64,000 nucleotides of DNA from Pigmentiphaga daeguensis (GCF_039523035.1 NZ_BAAAEN010000027.1:1-64000); one strand, 5' to 3'. Positions 44,456 to 51,936 are shown, numbered from the stretch's first letter. A program made the numbers and translations. The notes: a model not told the origin generated them from the sequence alone.

Positions 44456-45625
44456 TCAGGACAACGGGCACTGCCGGTGGTAGGCGTCGGGCTGCTTGTG
44501 GAAGGGAGTGGCCAGCGTCTTGAGGGTCATGCGTCCCTGTTCGTCCTTGACCGCCTGCAGCACGTGCATGTCCTGCAAGGGGAAGTGGTTGTTGTTGAAG
44601 CGGAACTCGCCTCGCACCGAAGGAAAATCGGCTTGCTTCAAGGCCGCCATGAAGGCGGGCTTGTCGCTTACCCGGCCCTGGACCCGGGCGATGGCGGCGT
44701 CCAGCAGCAGCGCCGCATCATAGCTCTGGGCCGCGTAGTTCGAGGGGATGCGCTTGTAGCGCTGCTCGAACGCCTGGACGAAACGGCGGCTCGAGGCATT
44801 GTCGAAATCGGGCGCCCAGAAGCCGCCGCTGATCATGCCCTGCGCGGATTCGCCCAGCACCGGCAGCGAGATGGCGTCGATGGTGAAGGTCGACAGCAGC
44901 GGCGTCTTCTGCAGGCCGGACTGCGCATACTGCTTGGCGAAGCTGACGCCCAGGCCGCCGGGGAAGAACGCGAATACCGCATCGGGCTGGCGGGCGGCGG
45001 CCTGAGCCAGTTCGGTGGAGAAGTCGAGCTGCTGCAAGGAGGTATAGACCTCGTCGGCCAGCGGCGCCTTGTAGTAGCGCTTGAAGCCGGCCACCGTGTC
45101 CTTCCCGGCCTGGTAGTTGGGGGCCAGGACGACGACGCGCTTGTAGCCCTTGTCGGCAGCGTACTGGCCCACCGCTTCGGACGCCTGGTCGCCTTGCCAG
45201 GAGGTGATGAACTGGTAGGGCGAGCACCGCGGCCCGGCGATCTGCGAGGGGCCCGCGTTCGAGCCGATCACGAAGACCTCGCGGTCGGTCAGGTACTTGT
45301 GCACGGCCAGCATGACGTTCGAGAACGAGATGCCGGTGACGATGGACACCTTCTCGCGCTCCACCAGGCGCCGCGCGGCCTGGTTGGCCACGTCGGGCTT
45401 GAGCTGGGTGTCCTCGCGCAGGATCTCGACCGGATGGCCGCCCAGCTTGCCGCCGTTGCGTTCGACCAGCAGCATGAAGCCGTCGAGCTGGTCCTGCCCC
45501 ACGGCGGCCTGCGGGCCGGTCAGTTCCCCCATGAAGCCGATCTTGATCGGCGCCTGGGCGTGGGCGGCGCCACAGGCCGTGATCAGGGCGGCCGCGGCCG
45601 CCACGCTGCGCAAGCGGTGGTGCAT
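44456..45625 (-). CDS. ABC-type branched-chain amino acid/aromatic substrate-binding protein
   Basis: A 389-residue periplasmic binding protein (LivJ-type, peripla_BP_6) with a signal peptide ending AHAQ, then IKIGFMGELTGPQAAVGQDQLDGF and later IGSNAGPSQIAGPRCSPYQF. The two-lobe type I fold is complete. Related proteins bind aromatic acids as well as amino acids. No permease or ATPase genes are adjacent. It lies 84 bp downstream of a Rieske oxygenase on the same strand, so it may deliver that enzyme's substrate (inference). Confidence 0.9.
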   Translation of the reverse strand: MHHRLRSVAAAAALITACGAAHAQAPIKIGFMGELTGPQAAVGQDQLDGFMLLVERNGGKLGGHPVEILREDTQLKPDVANQAARRLVEREKVSIVTGISFSNVMLAVHKYLTDREVFVIGSNAGPSQIAGPRCSPYQFITSWQGDQASEAVGQYAADKGYKRVVVLAPNYQAGKDTVAGFKRYYKAPLADEVYTSLQQLDFSTELAQAAARQPDAVFAFFPGGLGVSFAKQYAQSGLQKTPLLSTFTIDAISLPVLGESAQGMISGGFWAPDFDNASSRRFVQAFEQRYKRIPSNYAAQSYDAALLLDAAIARVQGRVSDKPAFMAALKQADFPSVRGEFRFNNNHFPLQDMHVLQAVKDEQGRMTLKTLATPFHKQPDAYHRQCPLS

Positions 45626-45709
45626 GATGTCTGTCTCCTGGTGGTGGGGCAGGGCGGGCCTGCCGGGGAAGGCGGCCGCGATACGTCGCCGCGGCCGGCA
45701 AAAAACGGG

Positions 45710-46750
45710 TCAGCGCGCCTGGGCGGCCGCGGCTTCGGCCTTGCGCAGGCGTTCGAGCGTATGGCGCATGCGCACCGGCCCGAGGTCCACGTTCAGCAGC
45801 ACGGGCTTCATGTCCCAGAAATCGTTCTCGCCCAGGGCATCCTGCTGCGCGTCGATGATGGGCTTGTCCTGGTCCTCGAACGCGATGCGGCGCATTTCCG
45901 CCAGCCGGGCGTTGGTCTCGGGATCCAGCTCGGGGCCGGGCGGGCGAGCGGCGGCGAAGTGATAGTGCGTGGTGCGGGCGGTCTCCGGGGTCAGGATGTG
46001 GATGCCGTAGTACCAGGCGCCGCGTTCGCGCGACTCCCCCGGCGCGTGCACGCCGGTGTCCAGCAGGAAGCAGCCGGGCGGATCCCAGCGCATGTTGGTC
46101 CACATGTCCACCGGCTGGCCGTCGCGGCGGAACAGCATGTCGAAGACGCCGGGCACCGATACGTTGGGCATCCAGCGGTTGCATTGCAGGCGGTCGCCGT
46201 CCTGGACGACTTCCTGCTTGGCATGGACCTGCTCGGGGCTGCCCAGCAGGCCTTCGTGCAGGAAGCTGATGTGGCTCAGGTCGAGCAGGTTCTCGCCCAT
46301 CAGTTCGTAGTTGGCGTTGATGTGCAGCCGGCCGCGGCTGGTGCGATAGCCCGAGCCTTCGTCCAGCATGCCGTAGTCGGGGATCAGCGCGGGGTCGGCG
46401 GCGGCCTCGCCCATCCAGATCCACAGCATGCCGTGGCGGTCGTGCACCGTGTAGGCCTGCACGCGGGCCGCGGCGGGGATCCTGCCGTCGCCGTGAGGAT
46501 TCCTGACGCAGGCGCCGCTGCTGTCGAATTGCAGGCCGTGGTAGGCGCACTCGACCACGTCGTCACGGAGCCTACCCATGCTGAGCGGGATGAAGCGATG
46601 GGGGCAGCGGTCGCGCAGCGCCACCGGCGTGCCGTCCGGCCGGCGGTAGAACACGACCCGCTCGTCCAGCAGGGTGCGGGTGAACAGTTCACCGGCCTTG
46701 ACCTCGTCGCTCCAACAGGCCACGTACCAGGCGTTCTTCACGAAGGACAT
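45710..46750 (-). CDS. Rieske non-haem iron oxygenase (vanillate O-demethylase-like)
   Basis: A 346-residue ring-hydroxylating-type oxygenase. The Rieske cluster is CPH (C49, H51) and CAYH (C68, H71). The mononuclear iron site is in NLLDLSHISFLHEG (D157 link, H160, H165) with a later acidic residue around PIIDAQQDALG. It resembles VanA-type O-demethylases of methoxylated aromatics. No reductase (VanB) gene is adjacent, so electrons must come from an unlinked partner. It is divergent from a TetR regulator with an operator in between. Confidence 0.92.
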   Translation of the reverse strand: MSFVKNAWYVACWSDEVKAGELFTRTLLDERVVFYRRPDGTPVALRDRCPHRFIPLSMGRLRDDVVECAYHGLQFDSSGACVRNPHGDGRIPAAARVQAYTVHDRHGMLWIWMGEAAADPALIPDYGMLDEGSGYRTSRGRLHINANYELMGENLLDLSHISFLHEGLLGSPEQVHAKQEVVQDGDRLQCNRWMPNVSVPGVFDMLFRRDGQPVDMWTNMRWDPPGCFLLDTGVHAPGESRERGAWYYGIHILTPETARTTHYHFAAARPPGPELDPETNARLAEMRRIAFEDQDKPIIDAQQDALGENDFWDMKPVLLNVDLGPVRMRHTLERLRKAEAAAAQAR

Positions 46751-46798
46751 GGGTGTCTCCTTTTGCGTTCGTCTTGAATGGCTTCGTGGGGAGATTTA

Positions 46799-46822
46799 TA
46801 CAAACAGAGTGATCGGTTTGTA
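46799..46822. promoter_or_regulatory. TetR-type operator between Rieske oxygenase and tetR-like gene
   Basis: TACAAAC at 46799-46805 and GTTTGTA at 46816-46822 form a perfect 7-bp inverted repeat with a 10-bp spacer in the divergent promoter. Size and symmetry fit a TetR-family dimer, most likely the protein encoded at 46932. Confidence 0.65.
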
Positions 46823-46931
46823 AGTGGCGGAAAACCCTAGGCCTGCCTCGCGGCCGGCAGGGGAGGCTAAGATGCGGCCTTGGCCGTATCGAGGATGCCC
46901 GGGAGCGATGCCACCCAACCGCCCACAGACG

Positions 46932-47579
46932 ATGTCCCCCACGCCCGAGACCGAACCGGCGCGCGCGCGCCCGCGGCGCACGCAGGCAAACCGCAGCCGC
47001 GACGCGCGCGAGCGCCTGCTGGCGGCGACGATAGAGGTGTTGATGCGCTCGGGCTACAACGGCCTGACCACCAAGGAAGTGGCGCGTTGCGCCGGCATGT
47101 CCAACGGCGCCCTGATGCACCACTACGCGACCAAGGCCGAACTGGTGGTGGCCGCGACGGCCGAGATCTACGAGGAATCCATACGCCGCGGCCAGCGCGA
47201 GGCCCATACGCCCGAGGCGATCGAGCGCCCCATCGAGGGCTTCATCAAGGACTGCTGGAGCGTCTACTTCGACTGGCCGTTCATCGCCGCGATCGAGGTC
47301 ATCATGGTGGCGCGGACCGACCCGGACCTGATGAGCAAGATCCTGCCCGTGATGGAGCGCTACCGCTCCTCGACCAACACGCTTTGGCTGGAGGTGTTCC
47401 GGAAGGCGGGTTTTTCCGGCGAGCAGGCGCAACTGGCGCTGAACCTGTCCTTGAATCTGGTGCGCGGCATGGCCCTGAACAATCTCTGGCAACACGACGC
47501 GGCGCACTACGAACGCTACATCCAGGACTGGGTACGCATGGTCTACCAACAGTTTCCGCGGCATGCCGAAGGCGGTTGA
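46932..47579 (+). CDS. TetR/AcrR-family transcriptional regulator
   Basis: A 215-residue regulator. The DNA-binding domain is at about 20-70 (ARERLLAATIEVLMRSGYNGLTTKEVARCAGMSNGALMHHYATKAELV), followed by a helical ligand domain (WPFIAAIEVIMVARTDPDLM). The start is uncertain: ATGs at 46908 and 46932 are both in frame and neither has a good ribosome binding site. The later one is used because the extra residues look unstructured. It is divergent from the Rieske oxygenase and probably represses it until an aromatic ligand binds. Confidence 0.88.
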   Translation: MSPTPETEPARARPRRTQANRSRDARERLLAATIEVLMRSGYNGLTTKEVARCAGMSNGALMHHYATKAELVVAATAEIYEESIRRGQREAHTPEAIERPIEGFIKDCWSVYFDWPFIAAIEVIMVARTDPDLMSKILPVMERYRSSTNTLWLEVFRKAGFSGEQAQLALNLSLNLVRGMALNNLWQHDAAHYERYIQDWVRMVYQQFPRHAEGG

Positions 47580-47598
47580 AGCAGGCAAAGCGTTTGAC

Positions 47599-47635
47599 GC
47601 CTAGGGTTGTCCCTAGGCCGCGACTGGGCTAAAAT
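47599..47635 (+). promoter_or_regulatory. Promoter with overlapping perfect dyad for the MgtC-type operon
   Basis: -35 TTGTCC (47607-47612) and -10 TAAAAT (47630-47635) are 17 bp apart. A perfect inverted repeat, GCCTAGGG-TTGT-CCCTAGGC (47599-47618), covers the -35 element and could be an operator, or the RNA hairpin that ends the upstream tetR transcript. Transcription would start near 47642. Confidence 0.6.
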
Positions 47636-47666
47636 CGAAGGATTCCAATCTTTCTTGAGGCAAGTC

Positions 47667-47714
47667 GTGGATAACGACGGCAGTAGTTCAGCCGTTCCGG
47701 CAAACGCCGCTTAG
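47667..47714 (+). CDS. Putative leader peptide of the MgtC-type operon
   Basis: A 15-codon ORF starting at GTG (M/V-DNDGSSSAVPANAA, stop TAG at 47712-47714). GAGG lies 6 bases upstream, a proper ribosome binding site. Its stop codon overlaps the first base of hairpin arm GCAGG, so a ribosome at the stop would block the first of three competing hairpins. The N-terminus is acidic (DND), a feature shared in spirit with acidic leader peptides of Salmonella mgtA that respond to magnesium. That similarity is suggestive only. Confidence 0.5.
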   Translation: MDNDGSSSAVPANAA

Positions 47715-47791
47715 CAGGTCCGCAGATTTGTCTGCCGCGTCCTGCCAAGCCAGGATGCGGTCGTCCCTTTGCCAGGGCTCCCATCTTTTTT
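47714..47791 (+). promoter_or_regulatory. Predicted four-segment attenuator of the MgtC-type operon
   Basis: Three mutually exclusive hairpins. 1:2 is GCAGG (47714-47718) and GCAGA (47722-47726) with TCTGC (47731-47735) and CCTGC (47741-47745). 2:3 is CCGCGTCCTG (47735-47744) with CAGGATGCGG (47751-47760), 10 bp with one G-U. 3:4 is GATG...GG (47754-47760) with CC...CATC (47780-47785) and an inner CCCT/AGGG, followed by six T (47786-47791). 3:4 is an intrinsic terminator and 2:3 is its antiterminator. Confidence 0.6.
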
Positions 47792-47840
47792 CCTGCCTCC
47801 GGGCAGCTTCCCCGCGTATGCCGAGCGGCATGGTCCGTCT

Positions 47841-47857
47841 TCCTGTCTGCCAGGAGG
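47841..47857 (+). promoter_or_regulatory. Hairpin sequestering the Shine-Dalgarno of the first MgtC-type gene
   Basis: TCCTG at 47841-47845 pairs with CAGGA at 47851-47855, occluding part of the CAGGAGG ribosome binding site that serves the ATG at 47863. Translation could thus be controlled in addition to transcript elongation. Confidence 0.4.
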
Positions 47858-47862
47858 TCAAC

Positions 47863-48186
47863 ATGCGTTTCGCCCATATCCTGAGTGCATGGGGCGGCAA
47901 GGCCGCGCGCCCCCCGCGCAAGCAGCTCCAGTCCTATCGCCTGACGGTGTTCAGCGCCAGCCCGAGGCTGGACAGGCTGCGCCAGCACCTGCACGCCGAA
48001 TTGTCGGCCCGCGACCTGCGCATCTCGCAGATGCGCGTGGCCAGCGCCGCGTCCGGCGACGACATCCACCGGATGTCGGTCACGCTGCAATGCGCGCCGC
48101 ACCTGCGCGGCGCGTTGAACTCGGTGGCCCTGGGCCTGGGACGCCATCCCGACATCCAGCGTGTGCATTACGAACAACTGCAATAA
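47863..48186 (+). CDS. Stand-alone MgtC C-terminal-like (ACT-like) domain protein
   Basis: A 107-residue protein. From residue about 22 on (LQSYRLTVFSASPRLDRLRQHLHAEL, ISQMRVASAASGDDIHRMSVTLQC, LGRHPDIQRVHYEQLQ) it resembles the C-terminal ACT-like domain of MgtC/SapB proteins, including the alternation seen in the full-length MgtC encoded next. The first 20 residues are short and basic with no clear signal peptide. A strong CCAGGAGG site precedes the ATG. The homology is judged by eye. It could bind or modulate the neighbouring MgtC. Confidence 0.6.
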   Translation: MRFAHILSAWGGKAARPPRKQLQSYRLTVFSASPRLDRLRQHLHAELSARDLRISQMRVASAASGDDIHRMSVTLQCAPHLRGALNSVALGLGRHPDIQRVHYEQLQ

Positions 48187-48276
48187 AAACGCCGGCGGGG
48201 CCGCGCTATCCTGCGAAGGCCGGACGCGCGGCACCGGCCCGTTCCGGTCGACGACAAGAACAACCCACGAGGTCCC

Positions 48277-48993
48277 ATGAAGGCAATCGCCAACATCCAG
48301 ACGCTGGATCTGCTCGACACGCTCGTCAGCCTGACGAGCGCGTTCATCCTGGGGGCCCTGGTCGGGCTGGAGCGACAGTACCGGCAGCGTACCGCCGGAT
48401 TGCGGACCAACGTGCTGGTGGCTCTGGGCGCCGCCATCTTCGTCGACATGGCCATGCGCATCGCGGGCTCGGACGGCGCGGCGCGGGTGGCCTCGTACGT
48501 GGTCTCGGGCGTCGGGTTCCTGGGGGCCGGGGTCATCATGCGGGAAGAGGGCAACGTGCGCGGCCTGAACACCGCCGCCACGCTCTGGGGATCGGCCGCG
48601 ATCGGCGCCTGCGCGGGTGCGGATCTCATCGCCGAGGCCGTGCTGGCCACGATCTTCGTGCTGGCCGCCAACACGCTGCTGCGGCCGGTGGTCAATACCT
48701 TCAATCGTCAGCCGGTGGACGTGCTGTCCTCCGAGGTGACGAGCATCATCCACGTGATCACCGGCACGGCCCATCGCAGCGCCGCGTTGACGGCGCTGGA
48801 GGCCGAACTGGAAGAGGCGAACTATCCGCTGGCCGACCTGGAGGTCGTGCCCTTCGGCGACGAGGAGATCGAGATCAAGGCCACGCTGATGGCCACCTCC
48901 ATCCACGGCAGCGACCTGGACCGCGTCACCGAGAAGCTGGGCCGCAATCCCGCCATCGCCCAGGTTTTCTGGGCGCCCAGCATTTCCGACTGA
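48277..48993 (+). CDS. mgtC: MgtC/SapB family membrane protein
   Basis: A 238-residue protein: four to five N-terminal membrane segments with the family core ALVGLERQYRQRTAGLRTNVLVALGAA and GVGFLGAGVIMREEGNVRGLNTAATLW, then a cytoplasmic ACT-like domain (about 155-235). MgtC in pathogens aids growth in low magnesium and inside macrophages, in part by inhibiting F1Fo ATP synthase. It is preceded by the small ACT-like protein and a long leader with an attenuator. Immediately downstream, convergent, is an orphan ATP synthase epsilon gene, an intriguing neighbour. Confidence 0.9.
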   Translation: MKAIANIQTLDLLDTLVSLTSAFILGALVGLERQYRQRTAGLRTNVLVALGAAIFVDMAMRIAGSDGAARVASYVVSGVGFLGAGVIMREEGNVRGLNTAATLWGSAAIGACAGADLIAEAVLATIFVLAANTLLRPVVNTFNRQPVDVLSSEVTSIIHVITGTAHRSAALTALEAELEEANYPLADLEVVPFGDEEIEIKATLMATSIHGSDLDRVTEKLGRNPAIAQVFWAPSISD

Positions 48994-48999
48994 GGCGGC

Positions 49000-49383
49000 T
49001 CAGCGGCCGCGTTTCAATTCCAGGCTGGTCACGAGCTCGGCGCGCGCGGCGGCATAGCGCATGGCGTCCAGGCGGTCGTGCATGCGCTCGCGCGCCGCGG
49101 CGCGCGCCTGCTCGGCCCGCGCATCGTCCAGCCCCGTGGTGCGCACGGCGGTGTCGGCCAGGACCGTGATGCCGCGAGGCATGACTTCGGCCAGGCCGCC
49201 CGACACGTAGACGTATTCATCGCCTTCGGCGCGCCGGATGGTGATCATTCCTTCCTTGAGCAGTGTCAGCAGGGGGATGTGGCCGGGCAGGATCCCCAGC
49301 GATCCGTCCTTGCCGGGAAGCTGCACGTAGTTGCCTTCGCCCGAGAAGACGGTGGCCTCCGCGTTGACGATGTCTATCTGCAT
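49000..49383 (-). CDS. atpC: ATP synthase epsilon subunit, orphan
   Basis: A 127-residue F1 epsilon subunit: MQIDIVNAEATVFSGEGNYV, PGKDGSLGILPGHIPLLT, EYVYVSGGLAEVMPRGITVLADTA in the beta-sandwich, and a C-terminal helical hairpin starting at LDDARAEQARAAARERM. It is shorter than the usual 135-140 residues. None of atpI, B, E, F, H, A, G or D is nearby, so it is separated from the normal operon. It may be an extra epsilon copy or a relic of an alternative ATPase locus. The start at 49383 has AGGA upstream. Confidence 0.9.
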   Translation of the reverse strand: MQIDIVNAEATVFSGEGNYVQLPGKDGSLGILPGHIPLLTLLKEGMITIRRAEGDEYVYVSGGLAEVMPRGITVLADTAVRTTGLDDARAEQARAAARERMHDRLDAMRYAAARAELVTSLELKRGR

Positions 49384-49488
49384 GATGTCCTTTGGGCCAG
49401 GCGGGCGCCCGGTGCCCGCCTTTTGTGCCAAGTGTTTCCAAGCCTGTCGCCACGCGGTTCCGGCCGCGCTCCCGTCATGCTATCCCCA

Positions 49489-49525
49489 AGCTTGTCCACA
49501 GAAGTGGTGGATAAGCCCACAAGCT
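49489..49525. other. Dyad with two DnaA-box-like 9-mers
   Basis: AGCTTGT (49489-49495) and ACAAGCT (49519-49525) form an outer inverted repeat. Inside lie TTGTCCACA (49492-49500) and, inverted, TTATCCACC (49506-49514 read on the minus strand), each within one or two bases of the DnaA box TTATCCACA. Two sites are too few to call an origin. Confidence 0.4.
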
Positions 49526-49554
49526 GCGTTTCCCGTCTTGGCATCCTGTTTTTT

Positions 49555-49592
49555 ATGTCTTAAGATATGTCGAAAGATATGTTTTTAGATAT
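49555..49592 (+). promoter_or_regulatory. Triple 12-bp-phased AGATAT repeat before padR-like gene
   Basis: AGATAT occurs at 49563, 49575 and 49587, exactly 12 bp apart, within AGATATGT/AGATATGT/AGATATTC. The first copy is also the right half of a near-palindrome ATGTCTTAAGATAT (49555-49568). The block is strongly AT-rich against its surroundings and is a good candidate binding array for the PadR protein encoded at 49625. Confidence 0.6.
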
Positions 49593-49624
49593 TCCATTCC
49601 GCCCGCAATGGGCTGGAGGCGGTC

Positions 49625-50170
49625 ATGCAACGCAATGAGATTTCTCCTGGCGGACGCGGCATGGGCATGCGCATGGGGCGCAAGCTCGCCGCCGAAGACC
49701 TGCAGCTCATCCTGCTGGCGCTGCTGGAAGAGCAGCCCAGCCACGGCTACGAACTGATCAAGCAACTGGCCGAGCGCTCGTCGGGTTTCTACAACCCCAG
49801 TTCGGGCATGGTGTATCCGGCGTTGGCCTACCTCGAGGACGTGGGCCACGCGGTGGTCTCCGTGGAAGGCACGAAGAAGCGCTATCGCCTGACCGAGGAA
49901 GGCAGCGCCCATCTGGCGCGCCATCGCGGGCAGGCCGAGCGCATCCTGGCCGAGCTCGCCAAGGTGGGCGCCCGCATGGCGCAGGTGCGCCGCGTGTTCG
50001 AAGGCGAGGACGGCCTGGACACCATCGCGCCGGGCACGCCCGAGGACCTCATGCTGGCGCGCTACGGCCTGAAGCAGGCGCTGCTCCAGGCAGGCGCCTG
50101 TGAGGGCGGCGAGGCCATCCGCATCGCCGCCATCCTGAGACGCGCCACCGCCGAGATCCTGGGCAAGTAG
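49625..50170 (+). CDS. PadR-family regulator, NfeR/YqjI-like
   Basis: A 181-residue regulator with the PadR winged helix at about 20-100 (LQLILLALLEEQPSHGYELIKQLAER, SGMVYPALAYLEDVGHAV, KRYRLTEEGSAHL) and a short helical dimerisation end. A Gly/Arg/Met-rich start replaces the His-rich segment of E. coli YqjI. The gene is followed 34 bp later by a siderophore-interacting FAD protein, the same pairing as E. coli nfeR-nfeF, where the regulator links nickel and iron homeostasis. A similar role is inferred. Confidence 0.88.
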   Translation: MQRNEISPGGRGMGMRMGRKLAAEDLQLILLALLEEQPSHGYELIKQLAERSSGFYNPSSGMVYPALAYLEDVGHAVVSVEGTKKRYRLTEEGSAHLARHRGQAERILAELAKVGARMAQVRRVFEGEDGLDTIAPGTPEDLMLARYGLKQALLQAGACEGGEAIRIAAILRRATAEILGK

Positions 50171-50204
50171 GCGCTCCTCCAACCTCATTCTGGAAAGATC
50201 CATC

Positions 50205-51020
50205 ATGGAAAAAACCGAACGCGCGGTGCGCCGCGTCCGTCACGAACTGAAGTTCCGCCTGCTGCGCGTGCGCGCGGTGCGCAAGGTCACGCCGCGCCTG
50301 TTGCGGGTGACGCTGGAGGGCGACGACCTGGCCGGCTTCTCCAGCGCCGCGCACGACGATCACGTCAAGCTGTTCTTTCCCGCGCCCGGCCAGCAGCGGC
50401 CGGTGGTGCCCACGCCGGGGCCCAACGGCATGGTGTTTCCCGAGGGCCAGCCCCGTCCGGCGGCGCGCGACTACACGCCGCGCCGCTACGACGCCCAGGC
50501 GGGCGAGCTCGACATCGAGTTCGCGCTGCATGGCGACGGCCCCGCCGCCGAATGGGCGGCACGCGCCGAAGCCGGGCAGTACCTGGGCGTGGGCGGTCCC
50601 CGCGGCTCCTTCGTGATGGAAGGGGAGTTCGACGGCTATCTGCTGGTGGGCGACGAAACCGCGCTGCCGGCCATCGCCCGCCGGCTGGAAGAACTGCCCG
50701 CGGGCGCGCGCGCCGTGGTCGTGGCCGAAGTGGCCGACGCAGCCGAGGAGCAGTCGTTCGACACGCGGGCCGACGTGGACGTCCGCTGGGTCCATCGCGA
50801 CGGCGTGGCGCCCGGCAGCCCCGAGCTGCTGGCGCAGGCCGTGGCGGGGCTGGGCAAGCCGCAGGGCGACTGGTACGCCTGGGTCGCGGCCGAGTCCGGC
50901 GTGGCCAAGCGGGTGCGCCAGGTCTTGGTCGAGAACTGGCAGCTACCCAAGGAATGGATCAAGGCGGCCGGCTACTGGAAGCTGGGCGCCGCGGCCACCC
51001 ACGACAAGCACGAGGATTGA
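50205..51020 (+). CDS. Siderophore-interacting FAD-binding protein (ViuB/NfeF-like)
   Basis: A 271-residue cytoplasmic ferric-siderophore reductase of the SIP family. The FAD-binding beta-barrel has RDYTPRRYDAQAGELDIEFALHGDGPAAEWA, followed by GVGGPRGSF and the NAD(P)H-binding-like half with YLLVGDETALPAIARRLE and WVAAESGVAKRVR, and a terminal YWKLG. It releases iron by reduction. It shares a transcript with the upstream PadR regulator and is followed closely by a mutarotase gene. Confidence 0.93.
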   Translation: MEKTERAVRRVRHELKFRLLRVRAVRKVTPRLLRVTLEGDDLAGFSSAAHDDHVKLFFPAPGQQRPVVPTPGPNGMVFPEGQPRPAARDYTPRRYDAQAGELDIEFALHGDGPAAEWAARAEAGQYLGVGGPRGSFVMEGEFDGYLLVGDETALPAIARRLEELPAGARAVVVAEVADAAEEQSFDTRADVDVRWVHRDGVAPGSPELLAQAVAGLGKPQGDWYAWVAAESGVAKRVRQVLVENWQLPKEWIKAAGYWKLGAAATHDKHED

Positions 51021-51024
51021 AGGC

Positions 51025-51936
51025 ATGAGCGCACACCGTCCGGCGGCCGTCGTCGCCACGACCGTCAAAAGCCTGCCGTGCTGGCGCCTGGTTTCTCCCC
51101 ATGGCGAGGCGCTGGTGGCGCGCCAGGGCGCGCAGGTCCTGTACTACGCACCCACCGGACAGCCGCCGGTGGTATGGCTGAGCGACCAGGCCGAATTCCG
51201 GACCGGCTCGTCGCTGCGTGGCGGGATTCCCGTCTGCTGGCCGTGGTTCGGCCAGTTCGACCGCAATCCCGAGGCGGTCCGCGCGATGCTGGCGCCCGGC
51301 GCCGACGCGCCGGCGCATGGTTTCGTACGCGCGCTGGACTGGCAGGAAGACGGGGCGCGGGTCGATGGCGACGCCGCGTGCCTGCGGCTGCGGCTGGACC
51401 TGCCGGCCGGCCACGGCGGCTGGAACCACCCGGCCGCCGTGGCGCTGGATATCCGCCTGGGCGATGCGCTCACGCTGACCCTGTCCACCCGCAACCTGGG
51501 TCCGGACACCTTGGCCCTGAGCCAGGCGCTGCATACCTATTTCGCCGTGAGCGACGCACGCGACGTGGCGATCGAAGGGTTGGACGGCGCGGCCTACGTC
51601 GATACCTTGAGGGGCTGGAGCTCGCAGGTGCAGGAGGGGCCGCTGGCCATCCGGGGGGAAACCGACCGCATCTATACCGGCCTGTCCGGACCGATACAGA
51701 TCCGCGATCCGGGCTGGCGGCGCAGCATCCAGATCCACGCGGCGGGCTCGCGTTCGGCCGTGGTCTGGAACCCCTGGGTGGACAAATCGCTGCGCCTGTC
51801 GCAGTTCCGTCCCGATGCCTGGCGCGACATGTTGTGCATCGAGACGGCCCGGGTCTGGGACGACGTGCTGGAAATCGCGCCGGGCGCCACCGCGGACATG
51901 GGCGTGACGATGCGCGCGGTGGGCTGGGGCGCCTGA
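51025..51936 (+). CDS. D-hexose-6-phosphate mutarotase (YeaD-like)
   Basis: A 303-residue aldose-1-epimerase superfamily protein that interconverts alpha- and beta-glucose-6-phosphate. Diagnostic segments are LSDQAEFRTGSSLRGGIPVCWPWFG, PAHGFVRALDW with its catalytic His, LHTYFAVSDARDVAIEGLDG and VVWNPWVDKS. It begins 4 bp after the siderophore-interacting gene, though a metabolic link is not obvious. The family is usually 290-300 residues, so this is full length. Confidence 0.92.
   Translation: MSAHRPAAVVATTVKSLPCWRLVSPHGEALVARQGAQVLYYAPTGQPPVVWLSDQAEFRTGSSLRGGIPVCWPWFGQFDRNPEAVRAMLAPGADAPAHGFVRALDWQEDGARVDGDAACLRLRLDLPAGHGGWNHPAAVALDIRLGDALTLTLSTRNLGPDTLALSQALHTYFAVSDARDVAIEGLDGAAYVDTLRGWSSQVQEGPLAIRGETDRIYTGLSGPIQIRDPGWRRSIQIHAAGSRSAVVWNPWVDKSLRLSQFRPDAWRDMLCIETARVWDDVLEIAPGATADMGVTMRAVGWGA

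Noticed and set aside
49489..49525. A replication origin marked by DnaA boxes
   Set aside because: Only two imperfect boxes are present, with no AT-rich unwinding element, no dnaA, dnaN or parAB genes, and no visible cluster of further boxes.
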